The position numbers were made by a program, and so were the translations under genes. This document shows positions 1-7,248 of a stretch of 11,898 nucleotides of DNA, piece after piece. Position 1 is the first letter of the stretch. Every line of letters starts with the position of its first letter. Location: contig DOKO01000081.1 of the NCBI GenBank assembly GCA_003510825.1, positions 1 to 11,898 of the forward strand. The letters run 5' to 3'. The notes under the pieces were generated by a model. The model made no database searches. It was not told where the DNA came from and saw only the letters and a list, made by a program, of their open reading frames with translations. Source of the DNA: Stenotrophomonas sp. (lineage in GTDB: Bacteria; Pseudomonadota; Gammaproteobacteria; Xanthomonadales; Xanthomonadaceae).

Positions 1-831
1 CGACCGCCGCCGCCGCGCCGTGGGCGCGTGGGCAATGCCGGCCAGGCACCGTCACCGCTGCGCGGACGCGGCATGGAATATGCCGAGTCGCGCGAATACG
101 TACCCGGCGATGACGCGCGACACATCGACTGGCGGGTGACCGCGCGCACTGGTCGCGCCCATACCAAGCTGTTCCAGGCCGAGCGCGAGCGGGTCAGCCT
201 GATCGTGGCCGACACCTCGCCGGCGCTGTACTTCGGTACGCGCGTGCGCTTCAAATCGGTGCAGGCCGCGCGCGCCGGAGCTGTGGCTGCGTGGTCCGCG
301 CAGCGTCGCGGCGACCGCATTGGCGCGCTGCGCGGCAGCGACCGTGAACCCCCGATCGCTCCGGCTGGCGGCCCGCGTGGCGTGCTGCGCGTGCTCGATG
401 CACTGACCCGCTGGTACGCGCAACCGCCCGCCGATGACCTCGGCCTGGAGCGCGCACTGGACCACGCCGGCCGCGTGCTGCGTCCCGGCGCGCGCATGCT
501 GGTGCTGGCCGATCCCCAGCAGGCCCTGCGCATCGCACCGGCACGCTGGAGTGCACTGGCCCAGCACCACGACCTGAGCCTGTTGCTGCTGGTCGATCCG
601 CTGGAAATGCAGCCGCCTTCGGCACCGCTGCAGTTCCTGGCCGCGCAGCAGCGCATCGGCCTGGACCTGCGCCGCAGCGAGGTCCAGGACCACTGGCGCG
701 CCCACTTCGTTGAACCGCTGCAGGCCATGCGAAAGCAGCTGGCTGCACGCCGGGTGGATGTGCAGATCCTCTCCACCGATGCCCCCAGCGACGCCTGGCT
801 GGCACCTGCACCGACCGAGGTGCCGGCGTGA
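1..831 (+). CDS. DUF58 domain protein of the Bat/MoxR operon (5' end outside window)
   Basis: The open frame runs in from base 1 with no convincing start, so the N-terminus lies left of the window; the GTG at 28 falls inside conserved sequence. The DUF58 hallmark is clear at about 76-132: an E-Y-x-E-S-R-E-Y-V-P-G-D-D stretch followed by R-H-I-D-W and T-A-R-T-G. A VWA-like fold follows, whose metal-site motif at 211-225 reads D-T-S-P-A, then Y-F-G-T; VWA domains normally have D-x-S-x-S, so the fifth position is lost. No membrane segment is visible in the 276 residues present. DUF58 proteins are standard partners of MoxR AAA+ ATPases and Bat proteins; their biochemical role is unsettled. The stop overlaps the next gene by 4 bp (GTGA, 828-831), which suggests translational coupling. 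Family assignment is firm; function is inferred from context. Confidence 0.9.
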   Translation, partial: RPPPPRRGRVGNAGQAPSPLRGRGMEYAESREYVPGDDARHIDWRVTARTGRAHTKLFQAERERVSLIVADTSPALYFGTRVRFKSVQAARAGAVAAWSAQRRGDRIGALRGSDREPPIAPAGGPRGVLRVLDALTRWYAQPPADDLGLERALDHAGRVLRPGARMLVLADPQQALRIAPARWSALAQHHDLSLLLLVDPLEMQPPSAPLQFLAAQQRIGLDLRRSEVQDHWRAHFVEPLQAMRKQLAARRVDVQILSTDAPSDAWLAPAPTEVPA

Positions 832-1277
832 GCGCGGCCCTGCCACTGCGCGACGTCGCACTGCCGCCGTCACCCTCGTGGTGGCCACCGGCGCCGGGCT
901 GGCTGATGCTGATCGGCGCCGTGCTGCTGGTGCTGGGCATCGTGCTCTTCATCCGCGAGCGTCGTCGCCGTCGACGCCAACGCTGGTTGCAGCAGTTCGA
1001 CCAGGAACTGCAGGCGGCGCCCACCGCAGCGGCCGAACTGGCCGCCATCGCCGGCCTGCTGCGTCGCGCCGCGCGCCTGGCCCAGCCGGGCAGCGAAGCG
1101 CTGCATGACCAGGCCTGGTGGCAGCGGATCGACCCGAAGGACGACCTGGGCGAGCCGCAGCGACGCCTGCTGGCCGAAGGTGCCTACCGGCCGCAGGTGC
1201 CGTCGGATGAGGTGGCCGAGGTCCGCCGCTGGGCACGCGAACGTTACCTGCAGCTGCTGCAGGAGCGTCGCCGATGA
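828..1277 (+). CDS. DUF4381 domain membrane protein of the Bat operon
   Basis: This 149-residue protein starts with GTG at 828, seven bases after a GAGG ribosome site at 817-820 and inside the stop of the DUF58 gene. A short Pro/Trp-rich N-terminus leads to one transmembrane helix (about residues 24-42, G-W-L-M-L-I-G to V-L-F-I), then a strongly basic R-E-R-R-R-R-R-R stretch. By the positive-inside rule, the C-terminal hundred residues should be cytoplasmic. That part is helical and has the W-x-x-x-F-D-x-E-L and L-L-R-R-A-A-R pattern of DUF4381, the small protein usually found between DUF58 and BatA genes. It is probably a membrane anchor or adaptor in the MoxR/Bat assembly. The end overlaps batA by 4 bp (ATGA). 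The identification rests on position and on size and topology more than on unique motifs. Confidence 0.8.
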   Translation: MSAALPLRDVALPPSPSWWPPAPGWLMLIGAVLLVLGIVLFIRERRRRRRQRWLQQFDQELQAAPTAAAELAAIAGLLRRAARLAQPGSEALHDQAWWQRIDPKDDLGEPQRRLLAEGAYRPQVPSDEVAEVRRWARERYLQLLQERRR

Positions 1278-2278
1278 GCCTGCTGGCAAGTTACTGGCCC
1301 TGGCCGGACCTGCAGCTGGCCTGGCCGTTGGCCCTGCTGGCGCTGCCGGTGCCGCTGCTGATGCAGCTGTGGAAACGCCGTGCCGAGCCCGGTGCCGCCC
1401 TGCGCGTGCCGTACTCGCCAGGCGAGTTGCAGGCGCTGGCCGGCGGCGGGCGGGTCGATGCGGCCTGGCTGCGCACGATCATCCTGTGGCTGGCCTGGGC
1501 CGCGCTGTGCGTGGCGATGGCGCGGCCGCAGCAGCTGGGCGAAGCGATCACGCCGCCGCAGGAAGGCCGGCAGATGATGCTCGCGATGGACGTGTCCGGC
1601 AGCATGAGCGAGCCGGACATGGTGCTTGGTTCACAGGCGGTGGAACGGTTGACCGCGGCCAAGGCGGTGCTGGCCGACTTCCTCGACCGCCGCGCCGGTG
1701 ACCGTGTCGGCCTGCTGGTGTTCGGCGACCGTGCCTACACGCTCACCCCGATCACCGCCGACCTGGCCAGCGTGCGCGACCAGTTGCGCGACAGCGTGGT
1801 CGGCCTGGCCGGGCGCGAGACCGCCATCGGCGATGCCATCGCGCTGGCGGTCAAGCGCCTGCGCAGCCAGCCGGAAGGGCAGCGCGTACTGATCCTGCTG
1901 ACCGACGGCGTCAGCAATGCCGGTGTGCTGGAGCCGCTGCGCGCGGCCCAGCTTGCGCGTGCCGAAGGGGTGCGCGTGCACACCGTCGCCTTTGGCAGCG
2001 ATGGCAGCATGCGTCTGTTCGGCATCCCCATCGCCAGTGACCGCGACCCGGTGGATGAAGCCACCCTGCGAAAGATCGCCGAAATGACCGGCGGCCGTTT
2101 CTTCCGCGCCCGCGATACCGACGAGCTGGCCGGCATCTACGCCGAGCTGGACCGGCTGGAACCGATCGCGGCGAAGGGCCCAAGCCTGCGCCCGCGCAAT
2201 GAACGCTATGCCTGGCCGCTGGGCCTGGCGCTGTTGCTGGGCGCATTGGCATGGATGTGGCCGGAGCGCCGCCGATGA
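1274..2278 (+). CDS. batA: BatA: membrane-anchored VWA domain protein
   Basis: This 334-residue protein begins at ATG 1274, eight bases after AGGAG (1261-1265) and inside the preceding stop. N-terminal hydrophobic segments at about 17-34 and 67-83 form the BatA/aerotolerance N-terminal anchor, and a final helix lies at about 312-329. The VWA domain between them (about 100-295) has a full MIDAS set: D-V-S-G-S at 106-110, a Thr at 183 in R-E-T-A-I-G-D-A, and L-L-T-D-G at 208-212. It should therefore bind a divalent metal and a partner's acidic residue. BatA proteins were first linked to aerotolerance in Bacteroides and work with BatB-E and a MoxR ATPase; the ligand is not known. It is the only one of the three VWA-like proteins here with an intact metal site. 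It overlaps batB by ATGA at 2275-2278. Confidence 0.93.
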   Translation: MSLLASYWPWPDLQLAWPLALLALPVPLLMQLWKRRAEPGAALRVPYSPGELQALAGGGRVDAAWLRTIILWLAWAALCVAMARPQQLGEAITPPQEGRQMMLAMDVSGSMSEPDMVLGSQAVERLTAAKAVLADFLDRRAGDRVGLLVFGDRAYTLTPITADLASVRDQLRDSVVGLAGRETAIGDAIALAVKRLRSQPEGQRVLILLTDGVSNAGVLEPLRAAQLARAEGVRVHTVAFGSDGSMRLFGIPIASDRDPVDEATLRKIAEMTGGRFFRARDTDELAGIYAELDRLEPIAAKGPSLRPRNERYAWPLGLALLLGALAWMWPERRR

Positions 2279-4104
2279 TCGCCACGTTCCTGCAGACATT
2301 CCAGGCGGCGCTTCCCGATTGGAACGCACTGCATTTCCTGCGGCCCGAGTGGCTGTGGGCGCTGCTCGCGCTGCCGCTGATCATCGCCGCCACGCTGTAC
2401 CGGCAACGTCGCAGTGATGCGTGGCGGCAAGCGGTTGACGCGCATCTGCTGTCGCACCTGCTGGCCGCGGGTGGGCGCCGCCGTGTGCGTCTGCCCTGGG
2501 CCATCCTGCTGGGCTGGACGCTGGCCGTCCTGGCGCTGGGCGGCCCGAGCTGGCGGCAGCAGGCGCAACCGATGTACCAGGCCGGCACGCCGCTGGTGGT
2601 GGTGCTGGATCTGTCCAGCCGCATCACCGCCACCGACCTGCCGCCGTCGCGGCTGCTGCAGGCGCGGGCCAAGATCGGCGCGCTGCTGCGTGCGCGGCAG
2701 GGCGGCCAGGTGGGTCTGGTGGTGTATGCCGATGATGCCTACACCGTCGCACCGTTGACCGATGACACCGCCAACGTCGCGCTGTACCTGGATGCGCTGT
2801 CGCCGGAGGTGATGCCGCGCGATGGGCAGCATGCCGACCGCGCCATCGACTGGGCGACCCAGCTGCTGCGCCAGACCGGCACGGTGCGTGGGCGCATCCT
2901 GCTGATCAGCGACCAGGCCGATGCCGCCGCTGCGCTCGCCGCGACGCAGGCACGCAGTCTCGGCCTGCAGGTGTCGGTGCTGGGCCTGGGCACGCCCACC
3001 GGTGCGGCTTACCGCGATGGCAGCGGGCAGATCGCCCAGGCCGCGCTGGATGAAGGCAGCCTGCGTACGGTGGCCACCGCCGGTGGCGGCCAGTACGCGC
3101 GCATCGCCGCCGATGACCGCGACCTGCGTGCACTGGATGTGCTGGACGCCAGCGATGGCGCCGCGCGGCAGGGCCCGGGGCAGGGCAGTCAATGGCAGGA
3201 TGAAGGCTACTGGCTGCTGCCGCCGCTGATGCTGCTGGCCCTGCTGGCGTTCCGCCGCCGCGCGGTGCTTGCCGCGGTGCTGGCGGTGGGCCTGCTGCCG
3301 TTGGCCGGCAACCTGCACGCGCAGCCACGCAGTGCGCCGACGAAGGACACCGGCACGCTCTGGCAGCGCGCCGACCAGCGCGAGCACGAACGCATTGCCG
3401 AAGGCGTGCAGGCCTACCGCAACGGTGATTTCGACACCGCGCGCGCACGCTTCGAGGGAATCGACAGTGATGCCGGCCTGTACAACCTCGGCAACGCGCT
3501 GGCGCGGCAGGGCGACTACGACGGTGCCATCGCCGCCTACGACCGCGCGCTGGCCAAGCATCCGGGCATGGCCGATGCAGTGGCCAACCGCGCGGTGGTC
3601 GATGCCGCGCGCAAGCGCAAGCCGCCGTCCAACAAGGACCAGAACAACCGCTCCAACCAGGACAAGGGGCAGGGCCAGCCGCCGCAGCAGCCGAAGCAGG
3701 GGCAGCAGCCAGGTCAACAGGGCCAGCAGGGCCAGCAGGGCAAGCAGGGCAAGCAGGATCCAAAGCAGGGCCAGCAGGATCAACAGCCGCCGCAGCAGGA
3801 CAAGTCCGGCGAAAACAAAGACGGCCAGAATGCCGGTCCGCAGGCCGCCGATGCGAAGGCCCAGGCGCAGGCCGACGCCGAGCAGCGCCAGCGCATGCAG
3901 CAGGCCATGCAGCAGGCCATGCAGCAGTCCAGGCCCGGCGAGCAGGGCAAGCCGGCCACGCGCGGCGACGGCCGCACGCCGCAGCAGCGCGAGGAACAGC
4001 AGGCCGTGGAGGCGTGGATGCGTCGCGTGCCCGATGACCCGGGCTCGCTGCTGCGGACCAAGTTCCAGCTGGAAAACGAACGCAGAAAGAGGGAAGGGCG
4101 ATGA
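2275..4104 (+). CDS. batB: BatB-BatC fusion: VWA domain + TPR + Gln-rich tail
   Basis: I place the start at ATG 2275 (609 aa): it gives the same ATGA overlap as the other junctions and has GGAG at 2263-2266 eight bases before it. An in-frame ATG at 2251 would overlap batA by 28 bp. Layout: membrane segments at about 26-42 and 73-90; VWA domain at about 105-290; a third membrane segment (311-326) and, after three Arg, a fourth hydrophobic stretch (330-347) ending L-H-A-Q; TPR-like helices at 370-445 (Y-N-L-G-N-A-L-A-R-Q-G-D-Y-D-G-A-I-A-A-Y is typical); a Gln/Lys/Pro-rich linker at about 450-575; and a conserved end with W-M-R-R-V-P-D-D-P-G and L-L-R-T-K-F. This joins what are separate batB and batC genes in some bacteria. 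The metal site is degenerate: D-L-S-S-R at 112-116 and S-D-Q at 212-214 in place of T-D-G. The domain may bind its partner without metal. Confidence 0.92.
   Translation: MIATFLQTFQAALPDWNALHFLRPEWLWALLALPLIIAATLYRQRRSDAWRQAVDAHLLSHLLAAGGRRRVRLPWAILLGWTLAVLALGGPSWRQQAQPMYQAGTPLVVVLDLSSRITATDLPPSRLLQARAKIGALLRARQGGQVGLVVYADDAYTVAPLTDDTANVALYLDALSPEVMPRDGQHADRAIDWATQLLRQTGTVRGRILLISDQADAAAALAATQARSLGLQVSVLGLGTPTGAAYRDGSGQIAQAALDEGSLRTVATAGGGQYARIAADDRDLRALDVLDASDGAARQGPGQGSQWQDEGYWLLPPLMLLALLAFRRRAVLAAVLAVGLLPLAGNLHAQPRSAPTKDTGTLWQRADQREHERIAEGVQAYRNGDFDTARARFEGIDSDAGLYNLGNALARQGDYDGAIAAYDRALAKHPGMADAVANRAVVDAARKRKPPSNKDQNNRSNQDKGQGQPPQQPKQGQQPGQQGQQGQQGKQGKQDPKQGQQDQQPPQQDKSGENKDGQNAGPQAADAKAQAQADAEQRQRMQQAMQQAMQQSRPGEQGKPATRGDGRTPQQREEQQAVEAWMRRVPDDPGSLLRTKFQLENERRKREGR
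3712..3756 (+). repeat. Five tandem 9-bp units encoding Gly-Gln/Lys-Gln
   Basis: Five 9-bp units run head to tail in frame inside the batB-batC fusion: ggtcaacag, ggccagcag twice, then ggcaagcag twice. They encode three G-Q-Q and two G-K-Q triplets (residues 480-494). They lie in a wider Gln-rich linker between the TPRs and the conserved C-terminal peptide. Because the unit is a multiple of three, copy-number slippage would change linker length without breaking the frame. Confidence 0.9.
3895..3927 (+). repeat. 12-bp tandem repeat encoding Met-Gln-Gln-Ala
   Basis: The unit atgcagcaggcc occurs twice in full and once as its first nine bases, in frame, in the batB-batC fusion. It encodes M-Q-Q-A, M-Q-Q-A, M-Q-Q at residues 541-551. 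The surrounding Ala/Gln/Arg-rich stretch could form a short helix or coiled coil just before the conserved C-terminal peptide. Confidence 0.85.
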
Positions 4105-5795
4105 TCGGCGTGCCGCGCAGGACATTCCAGGTGACGGTGCTGCTGGCGATGCTGCTGGTGTGGCTGCCGTCGGCCGCGCTGGCGCAGACGCGCGCGTGGC
4201 TCGACCCGACCAGCACCACCCTCGGTGAGCCGGTCATCCTGCAGGTGGAAACCGACCAGGGCAGTCCGGACTTTACGCCGTTGAATGCAGACTTCGTGCT
4301 CGGCGCGCAGGGCAGCAACCGCCAGGTGCAGTGGAGCAACGGCAGCATGCAGCAGCGCAACGTGTACTCGATAACGCTGACCCCACGGCGCAGCGGCACC
4401 CTGCTGGTGCCCTCGCTGCAGGTCGGCAGCCAGCGCACCGAACCGCTGCAGCTGCAGGTGGGCACCGGCACGGTGGCCACCTCACAGAGCAATGCCGCCG
4501 CCTTCGTCGAGACTGAAGTAGACGACGCGCAGCCTTACGTGCAGCAGAGCGTGGGCGTGGTGGTGCGCCTGTACTTCGCCTCGCAGCTGGCCTCGGGCGA
4601 GCTGGTGCTGGATACGCCGGAGGGGGCTTCGCTGCAGCGGGTGGGCGAGGACCGCACCGACGTGCGCCAGGTCAACGGCCGCCGCTACAACGTGGTGGAG
4701 CGGCGCTTCCTGCTGATTCCCGAACGCAGCGGGCCGTTGCGGCTGCCCGGTGCGCGCTTCAACGGGCGCACGGCCGGTGGCTTTTTCGATGATTTCTTCG
4801 GCGCGGGTGGCGACGGGCGCATGAATGCCGTCGCCCCCGAGCGCACCCTGCAGGTGCGCGCGCAGCCGGCGCAGGCACCGCAGCCCTGGTTGCCGCTGCA
4901 CGGCCTGCAGCTGCGCTACACCACGGCGCCGGACAGTGCGCGTGCCGGCGAAGCGGCCACCGTGGTAGTCGAGGCCGTGGCCAACGGTGCGACCCGCGCC
5001 CAGTTCACCGATCTGCCGGTGCCCGACGTGGGCGATGCCGGGCAGGTCTTTGCCGAACCGGCCCAGTACGATGAGACCTTCAGCGGCAGCACGCCGCGCC
5101 TGAAGATCACCCGGCGCTACTCGATCGTGCCGCGCCAGGCCGGCACGCTGGTGGTGCCGGGGCCAAAGGTGACCTGGTGGAACGTGGACAGCGGCAGTGC
5201 CGAGCAGGCCACGCTGCCGGACCTGACCCTGACGGTGGCCGCCGGACGCAGTGGCACCCCGGCGGCCCAGCCCCTCGATACCCAGGCCGCGCTGCCCGGC
5301 GACGACGCGCAGCCGGCTGCACCGACCGCAGTGGCGCTCGGCACGGCCGTTGCGCGCCCGTGGCCCTGGATCGCGGCTGCCATTGGCCTGGCCGTGCTGT
5401 GGCTGCTGACCCTGGCCTGGGGCTGGCGCCGTGGCCGTCGCGCACCGTCTGCCGGCGCACCGATCACCGCAGGCACCAGCCACAGCGGGGCATCGCGTGG
5501 CAGCGTGGCCGAGCTGCGCCGCGCACTCGATGGCGAGGGATTCGACCAGGTGCAGGCGCAGTTGTGTGCGATGGCCGGGGTGGAACGCCTGGAGCAGGTG
5601 ATCGAGCGCCTGGCTGATCCGGCCCAGCGCCAGGTGCTGCTGGACCTGCAGGCCGTGCGCTGGGGTGGGCAGGGCGAGGCCTCGGTGCTGCGTGCGCGCC
5701 TGCGCGAGTGCTTCCGTGACGGACCGCACTGGTCGGCGCCGCAGAAAGCCGTCGACACTGGGCTGGCGCCGCTGTACCCCACGCAGCGAGCCTGA
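4101..5795 (+). CDS. batD: BatD: periplasmic/membrane protein of the Bat operon
   Basis: This 564-residue protein starts at ATG 4101 within the batB stop, after a purine-rich ribosome site (AGAGGGAAGGG, about 4088-4098). A clear signal peptide (T-V-L-L-A-M-L-L-V-W-L-P-S) ends A-L-A before Q29. A long periplasmic part (about 29-420) of beta-rich repeats follows, including L-T-P-R-R-S-G-T-L-L-V-P-S and the matching I-V-P-R-Q-A-G-T-L-V-V-P-G near 342-354. These are the repeated 'RxxGxxxxP' strands typical of BatD (oxygen tolerance protein family). One membrane helix (about 421-441) and a basic W-R-R-G-R-R stop-transfer leave a cytoplasmic tail of about 120 residues with helices. BatD is thought to be the periplasmic arm of the Bat complex; its partner there is unknown. 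A Gly/Phe/Asp patch (G-G-F-F-D-D-F-F-G, 226-234) is a likely flexible surface loop. This is the last gene of the operon. Confidence 0.92.
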   Translation: MIGVPRRTFQVTVLLAMLLVWLPSAALAQTRAWLDPTSTTLGEPVILQVETDQGSPDFTPLNADFVLGAQGSNRQVQWSNGSMQQRNVYSITLTPRRSGTLLVPSLQVGSQRTEPLQLQVGTGTVATSQSNAAAFVETEVDDAQPYVQQSVGVVVRLYFASQLASGELVLDTPEGASLQRVGEDRTDVRQVNGRRYNVVERRFLLIPERSGPLRLPGARFNGRTAGGFFDDFFGAGGDGRMNAVAPERTLQVRAQPAQAPQPWLPLHGLQLRYTTAPDSARAGEAATVVVEAVANGATRAQFTDLPVPDVGDAGQVFAEPAQYDETFSGSTPRLKITRRYSIVPRQAGTLVVPGPKVTWWNVDSGSAEQATLPDLTLTVAAGRSGTPAAQPLDTQAALPGDDAQPAAPTAVALGTAVARPWPWIAAAIGLAVLWLLTLAWGWRRGRRAPSAGAPITAGTSHSGASRGSVAELRRALDGEGFDQVQAQLCAMAGVERLEQVIERLADPAQRQVLLDLQAVRWGGQGEASVLRARLRECFRDGPHWSAPQKAVDTGLAPLYPTQRA

Positions 5796-5799
5796 ACCG

Positions 5800-5820
5800 G
5801 CGCGGCTTGCGCGCTTTGTT
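5800..5820 (+). terminator. Possible intrinsic terminator of the bat operon
   Basis: A 5-bp all-GC stem (GCGCG at 5800-5804 with CGCGC at 5810-5814, loop GCTTG) begins five bases after the batD stop and is followed by TTTGTT. The stem is short and the T-run is broken by a G, so termination may be partial. The AT-rich tract that follows (5815-5838) shows no convincing -35/-10 pair, so I cannot say whether the symporter has its own promoter or is read through from batD. Confidence 0.45.
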
Positions 5821-5852
5821 AGAGTAGATTCATTTTTCGAGGAATGCCGCGT

Positions 5853-7172
5853 ATGACAGCAGCTGCTGCCGACAAGAAGAAGTTGCCCCTGCACTGGAAG
5901 ATGGGCATCGGCTTTGCGATCGGCCTGGTCCTGGGACTTACCGTGCATGCCCTGGGCGGCAGCGTCGATGGTCTGCAAACCGGTGCCAAGTGGGTCATGG
6001 ACTACATCACCACGCCGGCATCGGGTCTGTTCCTCAACCTGATCTTCATGCTGATCGTGCCGCTGATCTTCTCGGCGCTGATCATGGGCGTTTCCGAGAT
6101 GGGCGACATCCGCGCCCTCGGCCGCATCGGCTGGAAGACCCTGGCCTACACCATTCTGTTGTCCGGCATTGCCGTGGGCATCGGCCTGGTGCTGGTCAAC
6201 GTGCTCAAGCCGGGCGCTGGCGTCGACCCGCAGACGGCGGCGCTGATGCTGTCGGAGAACGCCGAGCGCAGCAAGGAGATCGTGGCCGGCATCCATGGCA
6301 CGCCCAAGGGCATGGACATGCTGCTGTCGATCGTGCCGAGCAACGTGCTGCAGGCCGCATCGGACAACGGTGCCATCCTGTCACTGATGTTCTTCGCGCT
6401 GATGTTCGGCATCGGCATGGTGCTGACCGACGAAGAGAAGGTCGCCCCGCTGCGTCGCGCCATTGAAGGCGTGTTCGAAATCTCGATGACCCTGATCAAC
6501 CTGGTCATCCGCCTGGCCCCGTACGCGGTGGCCTGCTTCATGTTCAACCTGGCTGCGCTGTTCGGCTTCGAGCTGATCCTCCGCCTCGGTGCCTACGTGG
6601 GCGTGGTGGTGCTGGCGCTGGCCCTGCACATGTTCGTGACCTACGGCGTGTCCGTGTGGCTGTCGGGCCGTTCGCCGCTGTCGTTCTTCCGCGATACCCA
6701 GGAAGCGACGGTGATGGCCTTCTCCACCGCCTCCAGCAACGCCACCCTGCCGACCGCGCTGCGCGTGGCCGACCAGATGGGCCTGCCGCAGCGCGTCTCG
6801 CGCTTCGTGCTGACCGTGGGCGCCACCGCCAACCAGAACGGCACCGCGCTGTTCGAGGGCGTGACGGTCATCTTCCTGGCCCAGTTCTTCGGCGTGGACC
6901 TGTCCATCGGCCAGCAGGTGATGGTGATGGCGGTCTGCATCCTGGGCGGCATCGGTACCGCGGGTGTGCCGTCCGGCTCGCTGCCGGTGGTGGCGATGAT
7001 CTGCGCCATGGTGGGGGTGAACCCGCTGGGCATCGGCCTGATCCTGGGCGTCAACCACTTCCTGGATATGTGCCGTACCGCGCTGAACGTGACCGGCGAC
7101 CTGGCCCTGACCACCCTGGTGGCCAAGGGCGAGGCCCCGGATCCCCAGGACGGGGTCGCACCGCGCGATTGA
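5853..7172 (+). CDS. Dicarboxylate/amino acid:cation symporter (DAACS/SLC1 family)
   Basis: I chose ATG 5853 (439 aa) because GAGGA at 5839-5843 is nine bases ahead of it; ATG 5844 directly abuts that site. The protein is hydrophobic throughout and has every landmark of the glutamate transporter fold: M-L-I-V-P-L-I-F-S-A-L in TM2-3, hairpin-1 serine motif S-T-A-S-S-N-A-T-L-P (291-300), TM7 motif N-Q-N-G-T (327-331), hairpin-2 G-T-A-G-V-P-S-G-S (368-376) and TM8 D-M-C-R-T-A-L-N-V-T-G-D (405-416). TM8 keeps the Arg (408) that holds the side-chain carboxylate of acidic substrates, so an acidic amino acid or C4-dicarboxylate is likely. Two residues differ from the archaeal GltPh reference: the TM7 motif has Asn for Asp (329), and the Asp four residues before D405 is Asn (401). 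The exact substrate and coupling ion cannot be read from sequence. Confidence 0.9.
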   Translation: MTAAAADKKKLPLHWKMGIGFAIGLVLGLTVHALGGSVDGLQTGAKWVMDYITTPASGLFLNLIFMLIVPLIFSALIMGVSEMGDIRALGRIGWKTLAYTILLSGIAVGIGLVLVNVLKPGAGVDPQTAALMLSENAERSKEIVAGIHGTPKGMDMLLSIVPSNVLQAASDNGAILSLMFFALMFGIGMVLTDEEKVAPLRRAIEGVFEISMTLINLVIRLAPYAVACFMFNLAALFGFELILRLGAYVGVVVLALALHMFVTYGVSVWLSGRSPLSFFRDTQEATVMAFSTASSNATLPTALRVADQMGLPQRVSRFVLTVGATANQNGTALFEGVTVIFLAQFFGVDLSIGQQVMVMAVCILGGIGTAGVPSGSLPVVAMICAMVGVNPLGIGLILGVNHFLDMCRTALNVTGDLALTTLVAKGEAPDPQDGVAPRD

Positions 7173-7197
7173 ACCCCGGCCCGAGGGTGGGGATACT
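7169..7197 (+). promoter_or_regulatory. Candidate sigma-70-type promoter for the secreted protein gene
   Basis: TTGAAC (7169-7174) and GATACT (7192-7197) are separated by 17 bp and each matches four of six consensus bases. The -35 box overlaps the symporter stop codon. Transcription would start near 7204, giving a leader of about 45 bases that contains two GGCGCC palindromes (7213-7218 and 7225-7230) able to pair. This was found by eye. Confidence 0.4.
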
Positions 7198-7248
7198 GAC
7201 CGGCGCATGGAAGGCGCCGGGATTGGCGCCGTGCGAATGGGAGATGAA

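Noticed and set aside
3640..3960. Possible CRISPR-like or minisatellite array
   Set aside because: The repeats are short, contiguous and in frame within a Gln-rich protein linker, with no spacers.
2206..4125. Very long minus-strand open frame opposite batB (about 639 codons)
   Set aside because: High GC gives long stop-free antisense frames. Its product is low-complexity (Leu, Arg, Gln runs) and lies opposite a well-supported VWA/TPR gene.
4482..6296. Minus-strand open frame of about 604 codons opposite batD and the symporter
   Set aside because: It spans two convincing plus-strand genes, and its His/Gln/Arg-rich composition is that of an antisense shadow.
7200..7248. Possible riboswitch or attenuator from the paired GGCGCC palindromes in the secreted-protein leader
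   Set aside because: Only a 6-bp stem (7213-7218 with 7225-7230), no T-run and no recognisable aptamer pattern. GC-rich palindromes are expected by chance here.
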